From positions 1,612,009-1,676,008 of the forward strand of contig JAVTLE010000021.1 in the NCBI GenBank assembly GCA_033439295.1: DNA of 64,000 nt, in the 5' to 3' direction. The notes below the pieces were generated by a model. The model was not told where the DNA came from. It did not search any database and was given only the letters and a program-made list of their open reading frames with translations. Position numbers and translations under genes: made by a program. This document shows positions 24,242 to 37,900 of the stretch, in pieces. Source of the DNA: Deuterostichococcus epilithicus. Lineage: Eukaryota; Chlorophyta; Trebouxiophyceae; Prasiolales; Stichococcaceae. How positions within the stretch are numbered: the first letter of the stretch is position 1; each line of letters begins with the position of its first letter.

Positions 24242-26280
24242 CTACAGATTCGATCGGCTTCGCAGCTGAGACCGCTCCTGCGTCATCAAGAACTTGGCCC
24301 GCTCCAGGATGCGCCGCTCTCGGGCACGGACTTCTGCCACCAGCTGTTCTAGCCGTGGCGCGTCCGCACCCGGCGCCGCGGCGGCCTGCGTCGGACTGCT
24401 GCTTACCATGGCATCCAGCTGTGCGGTGCAGCGGTCTTTCAGCAGCGTCAGCGCGGCGAGCCTGGCGCTCTGGTCCAGCCGTTGCTCGCCACTGCGCTGA
24501 GCCGTGAATGCGTTCTGCAGGGCATCCGCATCCGGCGCCGCTAGGATCGCAGCATACTGCGCACAATCCAAAATCGGTGTCTTGAATCGTGTGAGCGATT
24601 GAACGATGGTCAGGACGCTTCCATGTGACCTTCTGCACGTAGAAAGAGATGTTGCAAGCATTCCAGTAACATAGTCCTTCGCCACCAACAGGCAGCGCGC
24701 CGCACCTGGACCATGCCATCCGGAAAGGCGCCCAGGCGCAGCGGGAAGCTCTCTGCTCGTCCCAGCCCGCATGCCGCCAGCGTCGCCGCCTTGCCCGCGT
24801 ACAGCGCATCTCCCTCGGCCAGTGCCAGCTCCACGCTCACGGATTCGTGGGGGTTGACGCCTTCCGGCACAAACCCGTAACTAAGCAGCAACGCACCGGA
24901 GGAGCGGTCGCCATAGCTGGCGCGCAGCTGCTCGCCGGGTGCCGCGGCGGCCTCTGCGCGGAGCACCACTGACCGGGATGCGGCGTCCCAGTCCAGACAC
25001 GCGCCCGACTGCGGGCTGTGGTTGAGCAGGTCCGCCCATGGCACGAGCGCTTCGGTGTCGTTGAGCGACGCCAGCCGGATGAGGCGGCTGAGCAACATGC
25101 TGAAGGCCCACTGGAAGTCGGCGCGGCTGGGGCGCCGGCCGCCGAGCGCCGCGAGCGTCGCCGGCTCGGCCAGCAGCGGCTGCAGCTGCTCCCAGGAGGT
25201 GTCGGCGGCGGCGCGCACAGCGCGCGCATCCTCCAGCAGCTGGCTGCCCGCCAGCAGGCTGTCGACCTGGATATCATCGAATATAGGAGGCTTTCCAGAA
25301 TGCGGCTGCACATGTCCCGGGTCAAGAGGAAGCAGGAAATGCAAAGTCGCTGGCCAAGGTTTGGCCGACGCTGCTGCAGGGACGAGGTGGTGGCATGAAG
25401 CCGCAGCAAAGACGGGAGACTGCCTCGCCTGGCTCTGCTTCCACTCCAGGACACCGTTGCTGGCCTTTGGCAGCATGCTGATGTAAGGCTGCCAGGCAGA
25501 GGCCTGCCCGAGGCGGCACTCCACCAGGAAGAATGCCAGGATGCTCCATGCCGGCAAGTCGCCCCGCTCAAGGGTGGCCTGCATGAAGCTCCGGACAGTC
25601 ACGGCTTGCGCACGGCCGAGTCAGCAGCACCCGTTCCAGGCAGGCGGGAGGCAGAGTCACCGGCGCAATGACACCTGCCCATGGAAACGCAAACCTCACC
25701 GACAGCTGTGACTGTGCCACGGCGTCGTCGGCGGTCAGCAGCAGCGCCCGCGGCACCTGCAGCAGCAGTTCGCCCGGCTTGATGCGGCTGGTGACGACCA
25801 GGCCGCGGCCCTCGGGACCGCAGTCCCGTGCTGCGAGCTTCTGCAGTGGCAGGCCGTTCGAGCGCAGCCACTCCAACGACGCCCCTTGCAGCTGGTCCGG
25901 AAGTGCCTCGGTATGCCTGTGCACATGTGACGTGCAACCTCAAATATAGGTGCGCTTGACAGGCATCAAGATCTATCTCCCCTGCAGCTTCCTGGCGTCG
26001 CCTCGGGCGCTCATTGAGCACATCTCTATTGGAACCGGTGCTCTGTACAAATATTTCGTTGCTGCGAGCTGAAAACACAACTGCTCTGGAAGCAGATTAG
26101 AGGAGAGGCGAGGCATCATGGAATGTGCCCCAAACGCGCTGCGCCGAATGCTCACCTGCCGAAGAGGCTGCCGAGCAGGGCGCATGGCGCCCTCCGAGGT
26201 CTCGATCGTCGATTCACAGAGTCCCTACACCGCGCTAACTGCAAGTGCGTGTCTGATTGAGCTCCTGCATGAACTGGCAT
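24242..26280 (-). CDS. Rubisco LSMT-like SET-domain protein lysine methyltransferase
   Basis: A SET protein of the Rubisco large-subunit/fructose-bisphosphate aldolase methyltransferase group, which also includes SETD3 and SETD6. Five exons in phase: 26280-26156, 25916-25700, 25578-25429, 25266-24706 and 24556-24242, about 455 aa. The SET core shows GPEGRGLVVTSRIKPGE at its start, the cofactor motif WADLLNHSP and the catalytic-side motif ASYGDRSSGALLLSYGF. A C-terminal helical domain (ARLAALTLLKDRC onward) matches the Rubisco-LSMT substrate-binding domain. The first exon could be a transit peptide; an in-frame ATG at 26334 would lengthen it by 18 residues. The third intron has a GC donor after 25429, supported by uninterrupted alignment of WKQSQ to VDSLLAGSQ. 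The substrate is not certain: many green-algal members methylate aldolase rather than Rubisco. It is followed on the same strand by CCS1, only 173 bases away. Confidence 0.85.
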
Positions 26281-26654
26281 TGCTGCGCCTGCGCGCCGAT
26301 CGACAATCTGATGACTGACTGGCAACTTGCACAACCTGGATGCGCGCCACCTGCAGCCCTTCGAAAAGATCCAAGTGTCGTCTATGGTACATCTGACTTA
26401 TTGTGAATCTGACTGCCAGTTGCTGACACCCAGGCTGGATCGGATTTGCGCTGCAGGGTTGGCTCTTAAACCCAGCCAGACTAAATAGGGTTTTGCTGCC
26501 CTCCCTGCATGAACGCTCGTCCGACAGCTTAGCGTCCTGTTTGAGCTCCAGACAGAGTGACCGCCAGCGGTGCAGGATGTCCGCAACGCACCGTTGAGCT
26601 CTTTGCGAAGAGCTCCTGGCGAGTGGCGAGGCTTGGCACTGAACTGCTGCACAG
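26281..26654. promoter_or_regulatory. Divergent promoter region, LSMT-like gene and kinesin
   Basis: 0.37 kb between start codons 26280 (minus) and 26655 (plus). Both promoters and 5' UTRs must lie here, possibly overlapping. No conserved element was recognised. Confidence 0.5.
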
Positions 26655-29600
26655 ATGAGCTCGAAGATTGAACAACAGCTGGCGGAGTGGCGCGCCAAGC
26701 GCGACGCCGCCAGGCAGACCGGCAGCAAACCTCTGGCGCCTGTTGTGAATGCAAGCAGGCCCAGTGCGTCCACAGCTCGGCCCGCTGGGCCGAAGGCAGC
26801 CACAGCTCGCAGTCCAGCGGGATGCGAAAATGGCAGGGCAGCTGCCCAGCCACCCGCCGCGGCGCAGCCAGCCCTGACATTGCGACCGGGGTACCTGAAA
26901 GCCACGAATGCCAGCATGGCGCGGCTCAAGCCTGCGGGCAGCGAAGTCGCAGCAGCAGCAGCAGATCGCTCTGACCAGCCAACAGCCCAGCCAGCCCAGG
27001 CATGCCGTGTTGCTCGTTGGGGAGGTGCTGTCGCTGCACGTATCATTGGCGGAACCTCCAGGTGCATCCTTCGCCAGCGGCTGCTCGCACCGTCAACTAA
27101 CCAGGCCAAAATTTGCTCCCGCAGCATGCGCCCGGCCAAGGGACGGCAGCGCACCCTGTTCAGCCTCAGACAGCAGCGGTCGCGGCAGCAGACGCCGACG
27201 GCATGAGCGACGACCTACTGCAGCCGGAGGGCGGTCCAGCGGAGTCAGTGGGCGGCGGTCACGCAGGACCCAGCAGCGGCATCGCAGCCCGGCTCGAGGC
27301 GCTGCGGCGGGAGGCTGCCATCGCACCCAGCACCTCGGCAGCCGCGCAGCCTACTAGCAGGTAGCGAATCTTTGCCAGCTCCGGCTCGCTGGTCAGCCCC
27401 CACCGTTGCTGCACTCTCGGACAGGGGCAAAGCGCTGCATCATGCGGCCTGCTGTCGCGCATTCCTTCAGCTGAAACCACAGCCGGTGGCTAGTGGGCCG
27501 CGACGGAGTGTGCGCATGGAGGCGCCTTGGTATGCTTCGCCTCCACCTTCAGCCGCGTCCTCCTTCCAGCAGGACTAGGAGAGTTATTACACCTCCAACA
27601 CCTGTGGCATGTGTGGCTCTGGTGGCCTGGCACACCTGGGGGAGGGGGGGGGGGGCATTGGGGCAGCAGATTGGCCGAACCATCTTACCCAAGACGTTGC
27701 TTGCTTGCAGCTCCAGCAGCGGGGGCGGCTCGCAGGCAGAGCGCAGCCTGGCAGCGCTGGCGGAGGAGCTCTTTGAGGACCCCGCGTTCAAGGCCGCGTG
27801 CCACAAGGGCGTCTCCATGCGGCTGCAGCGGACGAAGGACGGCGCCACGCAGGAGTCACGCATCCACGAGCTCGCCGGTGCGCTTACAACCCCTGAACGC
27901 CCGCCAAATCATATGCGACTGGACCTGGTCCGTTTGCTCGTGCTGTTGGTGATGTGGGCCCCTGGCTCGATGCTGCATTCTGCTCTTGCACTTGCTGAAG
28001 CTTGTTGGCGCATGGCCATTTGTGCAGGCATTGTGCGGCTGCTGCGGAAGATCTACATGCAGCTTTCGCAAAAGAATCGGGAGTTCGTGGCACTGAGCCT
28101 GAAGTTCGAGAAGAATGCCGCCCAGCAGGTGAGCAAAGAAAAGGAGGGGGAATGCCGGACATACCTTGAAAGACACAGAGAGGCACATCATTGTCAATAT
28201 CCGTCCACTTGAGAGTATTCTCATCTCCACCTTCGTTCTCTGTTGCTAGAATTAAATGTTTGGGCAACACCGCCAATTCTGCCAATTGCTGTGCGCTGCA
28301 GATCGAGGCCGTCAAGCTGGCGGCGGAGTCGCAGCGGAAGCACCTGGAGGCGACGCTCGCCAACGCCAAGCGCGATGCCGCGCAGGCTGCCACCTCCCAG
28401 AAGACGGCCGCGGCGGTGTGGCACGGCGAGCTGGACTTCCAGAAGGCCGAGGTGCGAAATTTGCGGCTCAAAAAACAAACGGTCCAGGAATAGCGCCCCT
28501 GCTGCTTCGTGCACGGCAGGGTTCCTTCAAAAGTCATGCTGCGTGAGAACGAGAAACACCACAGCATCCGTTACACATGTGGTCTTTGTTGGTGCCAAGC
28601 TTGCAGAACGAGCCGCACCAAAGCATTGGTGACACATGGATTGCTGTTGGTGCCAAACTTGGTGATGTCGAGCTTCTGCCAGGACAGGCAGGGTGAGAAT
28701 GTGAGCATCCGTGAATTGTCACCTTGCAGGTGAGCCGCATCAAGAGGGAGCTGGACCGGGTGGAGTCCGAGCGGTCCCGCGCGCAGGAGGACGCCCGCCG
28801 GTGCGCATTGTTGCCGACCAACTCCCGCCTCCGACCTCAATGTGCTGCCTGTCCGCGCCGCAGGGCCATGGGCTGCGGGTGTCAGCTGCCCCCACAGCGT
28901 CTCTGGCTCCTTCCTGCCAGCGTGCTCCACCCAAGTCCCCCATGCACAGCAGGCTGCCTGTGCAGCCAAGGCGTGCCCTCACCCGATGTCCTGCTCCAGG
29001 CTGGAGGCGGCGCGAGCGGAGCTGGACGCAGCGCTCAACCAGCAGAAGCGGGAGGGCGCGCAGGCATTGCAGTCCCTGCGGGACCAGCTGGCGGCGGTCA
29101 CTTCGAAGGCCGCCCGTCTGCAGGCGAGCGTGTTGATGTGCACCGAGTGGGCCGGCATGCAGGACTTCCATGGCTGGGTTTCGTGAGTGCCTCTTTCATT
29201 CTGGGCCTCGCTTGTTGGGTCCGCAGTCAAATTCGTCCATCTGACAGCCAAGCTGCGGGCAGCACTGCACCGGTCGGGCTTGCAGCGGCGGGTCTGCCTG
29301 TCGATCAGGCTCATTGGGATCGTGCACATCCGCTCGTGCAGGGTGACTTGGACATGGCCGGAGCATCAGAGACAGCCACCCAGCGGCGTGCGTCAGCAGC
29401 CGAGGCGCAGTGCAGGCAGCTCACTCTGGTGCGGGTTGGGGATCTGCAGTCGCAGTGTGCCCACCACAAGGACTATGGTTAGATTGCACTGTGTCACTCT
29501 GGAGTCCAGCACAGTATGCGATCGTGTCCACACAGGTCGATGTCCAGATTGCTTGCCGTGATGACATTTCTTCGATGCACGGCGGCGCTGGCTGTGCCGT

Positions 29601-32600
29601 GTTCATCGGCGCTCCCAGTGCGCGCAGGACGGGCAGCAGCTGCGGGGGGAGCTGGACAGCTTGCGGCAGGCGCACGAGGCGCTGCGCGCAGAAAGCCTGC
29701 AGGTCCGTGCACCTCCTCCAGACTGACTGTCGGGCCACGGGAGAAGGAGTGACACTCCCCTGCTGAGCACGTGTGCACTCACTTCGATTGCGTCTGGAAA
29801 GGCTGCAGGTTGGTCGTCCCAGCCGCTAAGGGCATGGGGCAGGTCTTTGCCGAACGCGACTGTTTCCGAACAGCAAATTGATCACACCGCTTGCCATGCC
29901 CGCAGATGGGGACGCAGCAGGCACAGGCGCAGGCGGCGCACGCGGAGGTGGTGGCCACCGCTGCTCGCACCGGCCGCGAGCTGCGCGCCGAGCAGCAGCG
30001 GGCGGCGGCGCTGGCGGCGCAGCTGGACTCTGCGCATGATGGGGCGGCAACAGCGGCGAGGGCGGCCGCCGATGCTGGCGCTGCGGCCGCCGCAGAGCGC
30101 GGCCGCCTGGAGGTGTGACTCGTTTACACAGAGGTTGAGGATGTACTGTAGCGGGCTGCTCCCGTCGAGGCCTATCGCCAGGATGCTGTGTTTGCACAGC
30201 GCTTCCTATGCGAAGTGTATTACAAGTCACACACGATATCTTTCAGACGGCTGTGCTTGTCGACGGCCTGCTGGAGATTGGGTGTTGCGTCCTGCTGCAA
30301 CACAGCATCAGTCTTTCGCCTGCCGTTCCGCAGGAGCGGTGCGCGGCAGCGGAGGAGCGGTGCGGCGGCGCGGAGGCGCGGGAGGCGGCGCTGGCGGAGG
30401 AGAAGGCGCAGCTGAAGGCGGGCATGAAGGTGGCCTTCGCGCGCCAGGGGGAGCTGGAGGAGTCGCTGGCGGTGGCGCAGTCCGCGGCCGCGGGCCTGCG
30501 GCAGCAGGCGCGTCCTCTCGTTGTTTGCGGCTCGAAGTTTCACGTGCAATCACACACGTCCAGCTTGCTCAGCGGCGGTCGCAGGCCTACGGCAGCAGGT
30601 GCGGGCAGCTTACAGCGCAGGCACGATGGCGGCTGCGCCACAGCGGTGGCCGATGCGGACCTAGCCGCCGGTGTTGCGCCTGCTCCTGGGGTGCTGCTGC
30701 AAGCCAGGGTCGGACTGTGTCGTACGATTAACCCAGACGCCCCCCCGCCCCCCAACCATACAGACGCCGTGGCACCGCCATCTGCCCAGGTGGAGGAGCT
30801 GGCCGCGGCGAGGGAGCAGGCAGCGGCAGCCGCGGCGGAGGCGCGCGATCAGGCGGAGGGGCTGCAGGGGCAGCTGAGCGTGTCGCAGCAGGAGGTGACC
30901 TCCGCACGAGCCGAGGCGGAGGCGGCGGCGCAGCGGGCCGACGACACCGAGGCCCAGATGTCGGACAAGGCCGCCCGCCTGGCGCGGCTGGAAGGTGCGG
31001 CGTCGGCAGGAAGCCCCGACTGTGAGCCCGTGCACCTGCACTTGCGCCTGGCAGGCGAATTCGCAGGCGCCGGCCTGGCATAGCCGCCCTGCTGCGCACC
31101 GCCCTCAAGCTTGATGTGGCACCTGTATGTCCAATCGTGCTCTGTTTCGACTCGCAACTTGAGGATAGCACAGGGATAGCGCAGGGCCAAGACAGCAAGT
31201 GGGAACAGGCGCATGTCAGGAGAGGCAACGCCCACCGCTTGGACCCACCCCAGCTGCTGACTGCGGCCGCGGCGCTGCCTGCACGCAGGGGAGCTGGAAG
31301 CGTTCCAGGACGTGATAGGTGAGGGCGACCAGAGCCAGATGCTGAGCCGGCTGGTCAGCCGCGTGGCGTCACTGGAGATGGCTGTTGCCGCTGCCGATGG
31401 CCGCCGGCGGGACCTGCACAACCAGCTCATCCGACTGCGCGGCAACGTACGCTGCGTTTCGACTCCCGAGTGTCGCCGCTGACTGCTGCGGGTGTCTGCA
31501 GCTGCGCACCGCGGTTGCTGGCACCGATCTGCCCGTCTTACAGGCGTTCTCACACCCTGAGTGAGGCGTGTCCGGCGCTCCTCCTGCTTGGAAAGGCACA
31601 GGCGGGCTGCGCCACTGCAGGCCAAGCCCCCCAGAGTCCTGCGGACCCCGCAGATGTGGCTGATGCGCTGTGGCGCACGCGCAGATCCGGGTGTACTGCC
31701 GGCTGCGCCCAGTGGCGCCCAGCAGCGCCGCCTGCAACTCGGACGGTGTCAGCCTGGCGCTCACCGCCGAGGACGGCAAGCAGCACTCCTTCTTCTTCGA
31801 CAAGGTGCCCGCCACCGCCGCAGAGCCCTGCTCCTCCTGACGAGGCAGCCTGCCGCTGCGCCTCGCTTTCAAGAGGGTGCACCTGGGCGCGCCCCGCGTG
31901 CTGCACAAGTACGAGCCTCTCAACCCTGCAAATGGGGGCGCAGGTGTTTGCGCCGGGGACGGAGCAGGCGACTGTCTTTGCAGAAGTCGCCGAGCTGGTG
32001 CAGTCTGCCCTCGATGGCTACCAGGTGCTGCCGTCTTCGCACTTCTGGTCTGACGCCTCGGCAGCCGGGGCCACGCCTACAGTGTATGCACATCGACCAT
32101 GGGGACACACCGCTGCGGCTGAACCTCTGTCTTCGGATCCGGCTGGCACTCGCTCCTGCATGCATGCTTGGCGAGCCGCTGGCATCCTGCGAAACCTGCT
32201 GACTTGGGGTTCGGAGCAGGCTGGCTGCGGCGCGCGACAAACCGGGCGTGCTGCAACGCGCAGGTGTGCCTGTTTAGCTATGGACAGACGGGCGCGGGCA
32301 AGACGCACACGATGCAGGGCACGCGCGCCCCCGACGGCCGCGGCATCACGCCCCGCGCCCTCGAGCAGGCACGTACCCCCGCTGCCGCCCCCGTGCACGG
32401 CCCTGGACCGCCAGCGCGCGCACACACGCTCCAGGGATGTGACCGATCGGCTCGCACAGGGGGCCGGCCGCGCATGGAGCTGGCGTCCCTGCCCACAGCA
32501 GACCCCATCTCACCTGTGATTTCAAACTCCGAAAGCAGAGTTCAGTCCTGCTGACCACAGATCCTGGGCGCGGTAGCGGCGTTGCGGGAGCAGGGCTGGA

Positions 32601-34069
32601 CCTACGAGCTGGCGGCCTCCTACCTGGAGGTGTACAACGAGACTCTGCGGGACCTGCTGGCGCCGTCAGCGCCCGGCCGCGGCGGCGCCGCACGCGCCCT
32701 CGAGCACGCCTCCATCAAGCATGACGCCGGCGGTGCGAGCCGGCGCGGGACTGGCTGCCTCACATGCGCACAGGACGCAGCAGCGATCTGGACAGTGGGC
32801 ATGCACACCCTGCGCTGGCAAGGGCCCGTCGCAGCCCTCTGCCACTCGAGCTGCAGCCTGGGGCGTGGGGACACTCTTGTGCAGACTGGGAGTTGTGGTG
32901 AGGCTTGGGGTGATGCAGGCCGGGGCATGTGCTGCCGCGAATGCGGCATCTCAGCACCACATTCGAAGGGCAAGCTTGGTCGGCGCTCCTCCCCGCAGGC
33001 GGCGGCACACAGGTGGCGGGCGCGACGCGGGTGGCCATCGACTGCGCAGCAGACGCAGAGGAGGTCATGCGGCGAGCGGCGGCGGCGCGTGCCTGCGAGG
33101 CCACCGCCATGAACGCCGCCTCCAGCCGTTCGCACAGCGTGCTGACGCTGCACATCGTCGGTCGCCACGAGGGGAGCGGCGACCGCCTCGCCGGCGCCCT
33201 CAACCTCGTAGACCTGGCCGGCAGGTGTGCCCCTCTTCGCCGGTTCCCTGGGAAGTCAAACAGCCTTGCGGACGACTCATTGGGCGTTGTGCCAGCTACG
33301 CCCCACCCTCCCTTGCCTGCGGCGGCAGCCAAGCCCGCGGTCCAGCGGTGTTGGTCGGCCTGAGTGAATCTGAGGCGTGGCGCTGGCTGGCTGGCGTGCT
33401 CGCAGTGAGCGGCTCAGCCGGAGCGAGGCGGCGGGGCAGCGCCAGAAGGAGGCGTGCGCAATCAACAAGAGCCTGTCGGCGCTCGGCGACGTCTTCGGCG
33501 CGCTCGCCGCCAAGGCGCCCCACGTCCCCTACCGCAACTCCAAGCTCACGCACCTGCTGCAGGTATGTGCCGCTGCGGCTACCGCCGCTGCTGCTGCTGT
33601 CTCCAAACGCTCCATCACCGCATCACAGGCTGGAGCCAGTTGGAGGCTCGTGCGTCCCGACGGCAATGCGACATCCCCTCGACCACTTGCAGCTGCGTTC
33701 CCACGGCCCTGGTCGCCCCAAGGGGAGTTGCCTTAACATGTCCCTTGGTCGCCACTCGAGTGTGCTCACCGGCTTCGAGATGGGCTTCAAGCGGCAGGGC
33801 GAAGTGACACGAGCTTAACTACAGGGAGGCTAACACAAGTTCCAACAGCAATTGTTCCTGCCGTGCAGCCGTGCCTGGGCGGCGACGGCAAGACGCTCAT
33901 GTTCGTCAACATCAACCCGGAGCCGGCGTCCGTCGGCGAGTCGCTGTGCTCGCTGCGCTTTGCGGCCAAGGTCAACGCGGTCGAGACGGGCGCCAGGGGC
34001 GGCGCCCGCCGCCACCTGCTCAGTGCAGCGGACCCCGCCCCCAACGGCTCCTCCCAGGCAAGCCAATGA
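26655..34069 (+). CDS. Kinesin-14 with C-terminal motor (KIFC/KCBP-ATK type)
   Basis: A minus-end directed microtubule motor, used in spindle organisation or organelle movement. Twenty exons were traced: 26655-26999, 27125-27360, 27711-27877, 28028-28128, 28302-28451, 28730-28800, 29000-29123, 29342-29428, 29628-29702, 29906-30112, 30334-30507, 30790-30994, 31289-31446, 31685-31804, 31944-32024, 32264-32368, 32561-32732, 32999-33224, 33406-33562 and 33869-34069. The product is about 1050 aa. Residues 1-190 are Ala/Pro-rich. Residues about 250-690 form a long Ala/Glu-rich coiled coil. The neck [10 protein letters not shown] leads into IRVYCRLRP, which defines kinesin-14. The motor has GQTGAGKT (774-781), switch [10 protein letters not shown] and switch II DLAGSE, created across an exon junction. 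It also has [11 protein letters not shown] and [12 protein letters not shown]. Four introns have GC donors (after 26999, 29123, 30507, 32368). No calmodulin-binding tail follows the motor, so it resembles ATK/KIFC1 more than KCBP. Exon 9 borders are the least certain. Confidence 0.92.
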
Positions 34070-34979
34070 AACAAGGTTGCCCTTCTCAGGCTGCTTGCGT
34101 CAGCAGCTGGTGCCGTTGCAGGAGCGAGGCAGGCCGGCTGCGGGCGCGCCCACAGGCAGCTTGCCGCCACTCTGACGGGGCGTCTGCTTGCGAGGAGAGC
34201 GCGAGTTGCGGCGGCGCCGCGGCGCTCGCATGTAGACGCCTCGGTGCCTGCAGGCAAGCTTGCAAATAAGCAATGCGTATTCGGCATTTGATGATGCAAG
34301 GATGTGGCAATGCAGGGGCTCGGGCCAGCCAAGCGCAAGCCGGCCGCGGCTGGGCTGGGCGCCCGCAGCGTCAAATCACGCATGAACTGAGGCCGCCAAC
34401 CAGGCACAGCTGGATTCGGAAGCATAGCACTGCATGCGCCTCCATGGTCCACCGGCCGCGAGATGCTGTGGCTGCGGCTCCTGCATAAGATTTATACCTC
34501 CATAGTTCCCGCTCGCGCGGCCCGGGTGTGGAGGAGCTGCCAAAACGTTGTCGTTGTGATTTGGGCTGCCCGCTTTCCGTCTTGTGGTTTGGGGTTTGCG
34601 AGGACGTTAGCGATGCCAGAAGGTCAGAGCTTTGAGTTGCAGTCAGAAGAGCGATCGCTGGGCATTCAGTGGAACAAGTACTTAGGTATACCTACGCGTC
34701 GCAATCTCACATCTAGATAGCTGCACTGCTGGTAGGTACCTAGAATATGGAGGGTGACATCTAGCGCGGACTTGCTCTCGGATGTGCACAAACCCTTTCG
34801 ACACTGTCCGGTCTGGACTGATGAACGTGACGGCTGACTGAAGCAGGGCTCGAGCTCCGCAGTGGGCATGTTGATGCCTCAAAGCAGACAGGGCCGACGG
34901 TCCCCCGCAGCCTTAAAAATGGGATCAATGGTAATCTGGACATCACAGCCTGCGGCGGCAGTGACGCAGGGTCGCATCC
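34070..34979. other. Convergent intergenic region, kinesin to MET1
   Basis: 0.9 kb between the stops of the kinesin gene (plus) and MET1 (minus). It is AT-richer than its surroundings towards 34600-34950. An 85-codon open frame at 34463-34720 has no recognisable motif and is not called. Both 3' UTRs should lie here. Confidence 0.5.
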
Positions 34980-37900
34980 TCACTTGTTGCCTCCGAAGAT
35001 GCTCTTGAGCGCCCTGCAAAGCAGCCGTAGCATACATTCGTCAGCACGAATGCTGTGGCAGTTGTCATGAGAAGAGAAGAAGAAAAAGCCCCAGGGTCAG
35101 CACATTGGTCCAGGCCGACACCCTCAGCCTCGTGAGCTGGGCACTGGCACAGCCGCTGACACCACTGGGTGGACTCCTTGCCTGAGGCAGCACTTGCGGC
35201 CAGGCCAGAAGGACAGAAACAGGGCGCACTTGAGGGCGCCGGTGTTGAAGACGGGCTCATCGTACTCATCGATGGTCTTGTCGAAGCGCGGGTCCGCCCG
35301 CAGGTTCTTCAGGTTGGGGTCCTCCCGCACCACCTGCAGCAGCGTAGGGTCCCCATCAGGCACAATGACGCATCTGCCAAGTGTCTTTTTTCCAGCGCGA
35401 AATGCCTCACCCGGTTGTGACATGTGCGCTTGTTGGTCACATGCAGGGAGCCCCGAAAGTGAGGGAGCTGGCTGGGCGGGGCACACAGCGTTGGCAGCTC
35501 CGCCAGGCGGTCCACAGCCGACCAGGCAGCGGCGGCACATACCTTGTACTGGTCGAAGCCGGACCTCAGGGCGTCCTGCAGCGCCTCAATGCCAGCGTCC
35601 ACCTGCAGCAGTGCAAACAGCCTGTGCGGATTCTGCACTCGACTTTTCGAGGCTTGTGACACACCCTATGCATTGAGAAGGGCGCGTCACCAGCAGGGCA
35701 TCGGGAAGTGGCTCCCTTCAGATGCAGCCAGCGCACGCCGGCCGGCGTGCGGCTAGACGGTGCGTGCGCACTGCAGCAGACGGATGCATGGGGACATGGC
35801 GACGCACGGAGCCCATGGCGGCATAGCAGCAGGCGATGTTGTACTGGGTGACGCGGTAGATCTGGGTGATGCGCGAGAAGTTGTCGCCCACGTAGTTCTT
35901 GGGCTCCATCGCCAGCACGTTCTCGAACTCGATCAGGGCCTGCCGGAGAAAAACGAAGAGACGCTTGGTGGGTGTTGTGCATGCAGAACCTGGGCAGCTG
36001 GGACGCGTCCCACAACACGAGGCGCCCCGTGCATCCGGCTCCCTCGCGGGAAGAACAGTCTTACTGGCAGCCGGCCGCCGCCTCCGCGGGGCTCGGCCAC
36101 CGGACCGCAGCACCCCAGGAGGGCGGGCGAATGGGAAGCACACAGTGGCACCCGCCCACAAAGCCGGCACAGTGGCAGATACCCCGGGGGAAGGGCCTCG
36201 CACGCACCCCCTCGATGTCCTTGGTGTTGAACTTTTGCAGCGCAGACTCGAAGAGCTGCTCCCTCTCGGCCTCCTGCACCTTGCGCTTCTCGTAGTTGCG
36301 CGCCTGCATCTCCTTGGTGCCCTGCCCGTAGTTGCCGCCCGCCTTCTCGGCCTTGAACAGCTTCTCCGCCTCCGTCATCTCCTCCTCCTGCTCATGAGCA
36401 GGGGGCTCGCGGGTTGAGGACAGCCCCTCTGCAAACCAGGCCTCCGCGAGATGTGTAGATCAGCAGTATGAGCGGGTGTGAGTGGGCCGCCGCAACCTAC
36501 CAGTGCGCACCACCATTCCTCCTGCTACGGAATGCACATGTGTCCGCAGTTCCATCAGCAAGCAGCGCGGCGCAAGCATCTGCAGGCTATGAGGACACCA
36601 TCATAGCCTCTGCGGGCCTCCACAGACTGTGGGCAAGCCTCAGCAGTGTGAAGGGTTCTCCCCAGTGGGCCTTGCAATCTGTGGGCGAGGGGGTTGCGCC
36701 CGGGCATGTAGCCATCACTCCCCACGCCCAGGCAGGATCTGGAGTGGCAGCTCTCCTTTTCCTTCATTTGCCTGGGCACACCGCGCTGCGCCGCGCTTCC
36801 CGCTTGCTTCCACTGCCGCGGCGGCTGTCCGTGTGCAGCCGTGCCCGTCCCTGCCCCTCGCTAACAGTCCATAGAGATGCGGTGCCGCCATGCCGCCGGA
36901 AAGCTCTGCACCTGTGGAGGCCCCGCCTCACCTCGAGGAAGCTCATGTCGCCGCCGCGCTTGAGCATTTTGAGGTACACCTGCCCGTTGCGGGTCTTGAT
37001 GGCATACATGACCTGACCAAAATTCTTCGCCTCCCAAACGTCCTCGCCAAAGGAGGCGCTGACGTACATGATCTTGTCGCCCACCTGCGTTTCATGTTTG
37101 TAGATTCACTACTGCGCGATCGGACAACAGTACAGTCCTGCAGCAGCACACGACTGATTGCACAACACAGCTGCAAGGCATGTCCTTGAGCACATGCAGG
37201 ACTTACTCATGGCTCAGCAGGTGAGAGCTGCAGCAGCAGAGACTGGACGTTGCGCGGCGTTGCAAGTCACAGCAGTGAGGTCCCCCCACCTCTATCTGGT
37301 CATCTGTGTCGCCGACCCTCGGGTTCGAGCCAACAATGTATGCGCCGCCGTCGTTGCCGCGGGCAAAGCGCAGGCCGAGCGGCTTGGTGAGGTACACCTG
37401 TTGCATGCAATGGCAGTCCCGCATCAGACAGGGCCAGGATCTCAGTGCTCGCATTGTAGTGCATGCCTCCAGCGATTACCCTCAGGGCCGGCGCAGAACT
37501 GCTCTCATGGGTGTGCCATGTTCCGAGGATATAAAGCTCACCTCATAGGTCTCCTCCTCCCCCGATGCTGCCTCTGCTGCGGCTGCCTCTGCCTGCGCCC
37601 TCAGCCGCAGGGACGGCGATTGCCGCCTGGCTGCCGCCGGCGCCTGCCAGAGCAGTTGTGCTGTGATCTGCGCACCCCGTCGATCAATTGCTGCCCCAGT
37701 ACTGCATTCGAGAGGTGGCATGCTGACACTTCTCCGCAAATCCATCTGACGCATCATCCAGCGCAGGGCGGAACACACTGCACCGCTCACCTGCAGCCGC
37801 TGTGCAGCCTGTGCCGGTTGTGCAAGCGAGCGGCTGGCGTTGCACCATTTCCTGCTCGCAATAACTGCTCTGCTGCTGCGGAAGCACGCGGGAGACCTGT

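Noticed and set aside
27640-27660. Poly-G tract as a regulatory element
   Set aside because: A simple homopolymer inside a kinesin intron with no supporting context.
30334-30994. Ala/Glu-rich open frames on several frames as independent repeat proteins
   Set aside because: They are exons of the kinesin coiled coil and their shadows. The GC-rich codons keep several frames open.
34463-34720. 85-codon open frame in the kinesin-MET1 intergenic region
   Set aside because: No conserved motif, unusual composition for this genome's exons, and located between two 3' ends.
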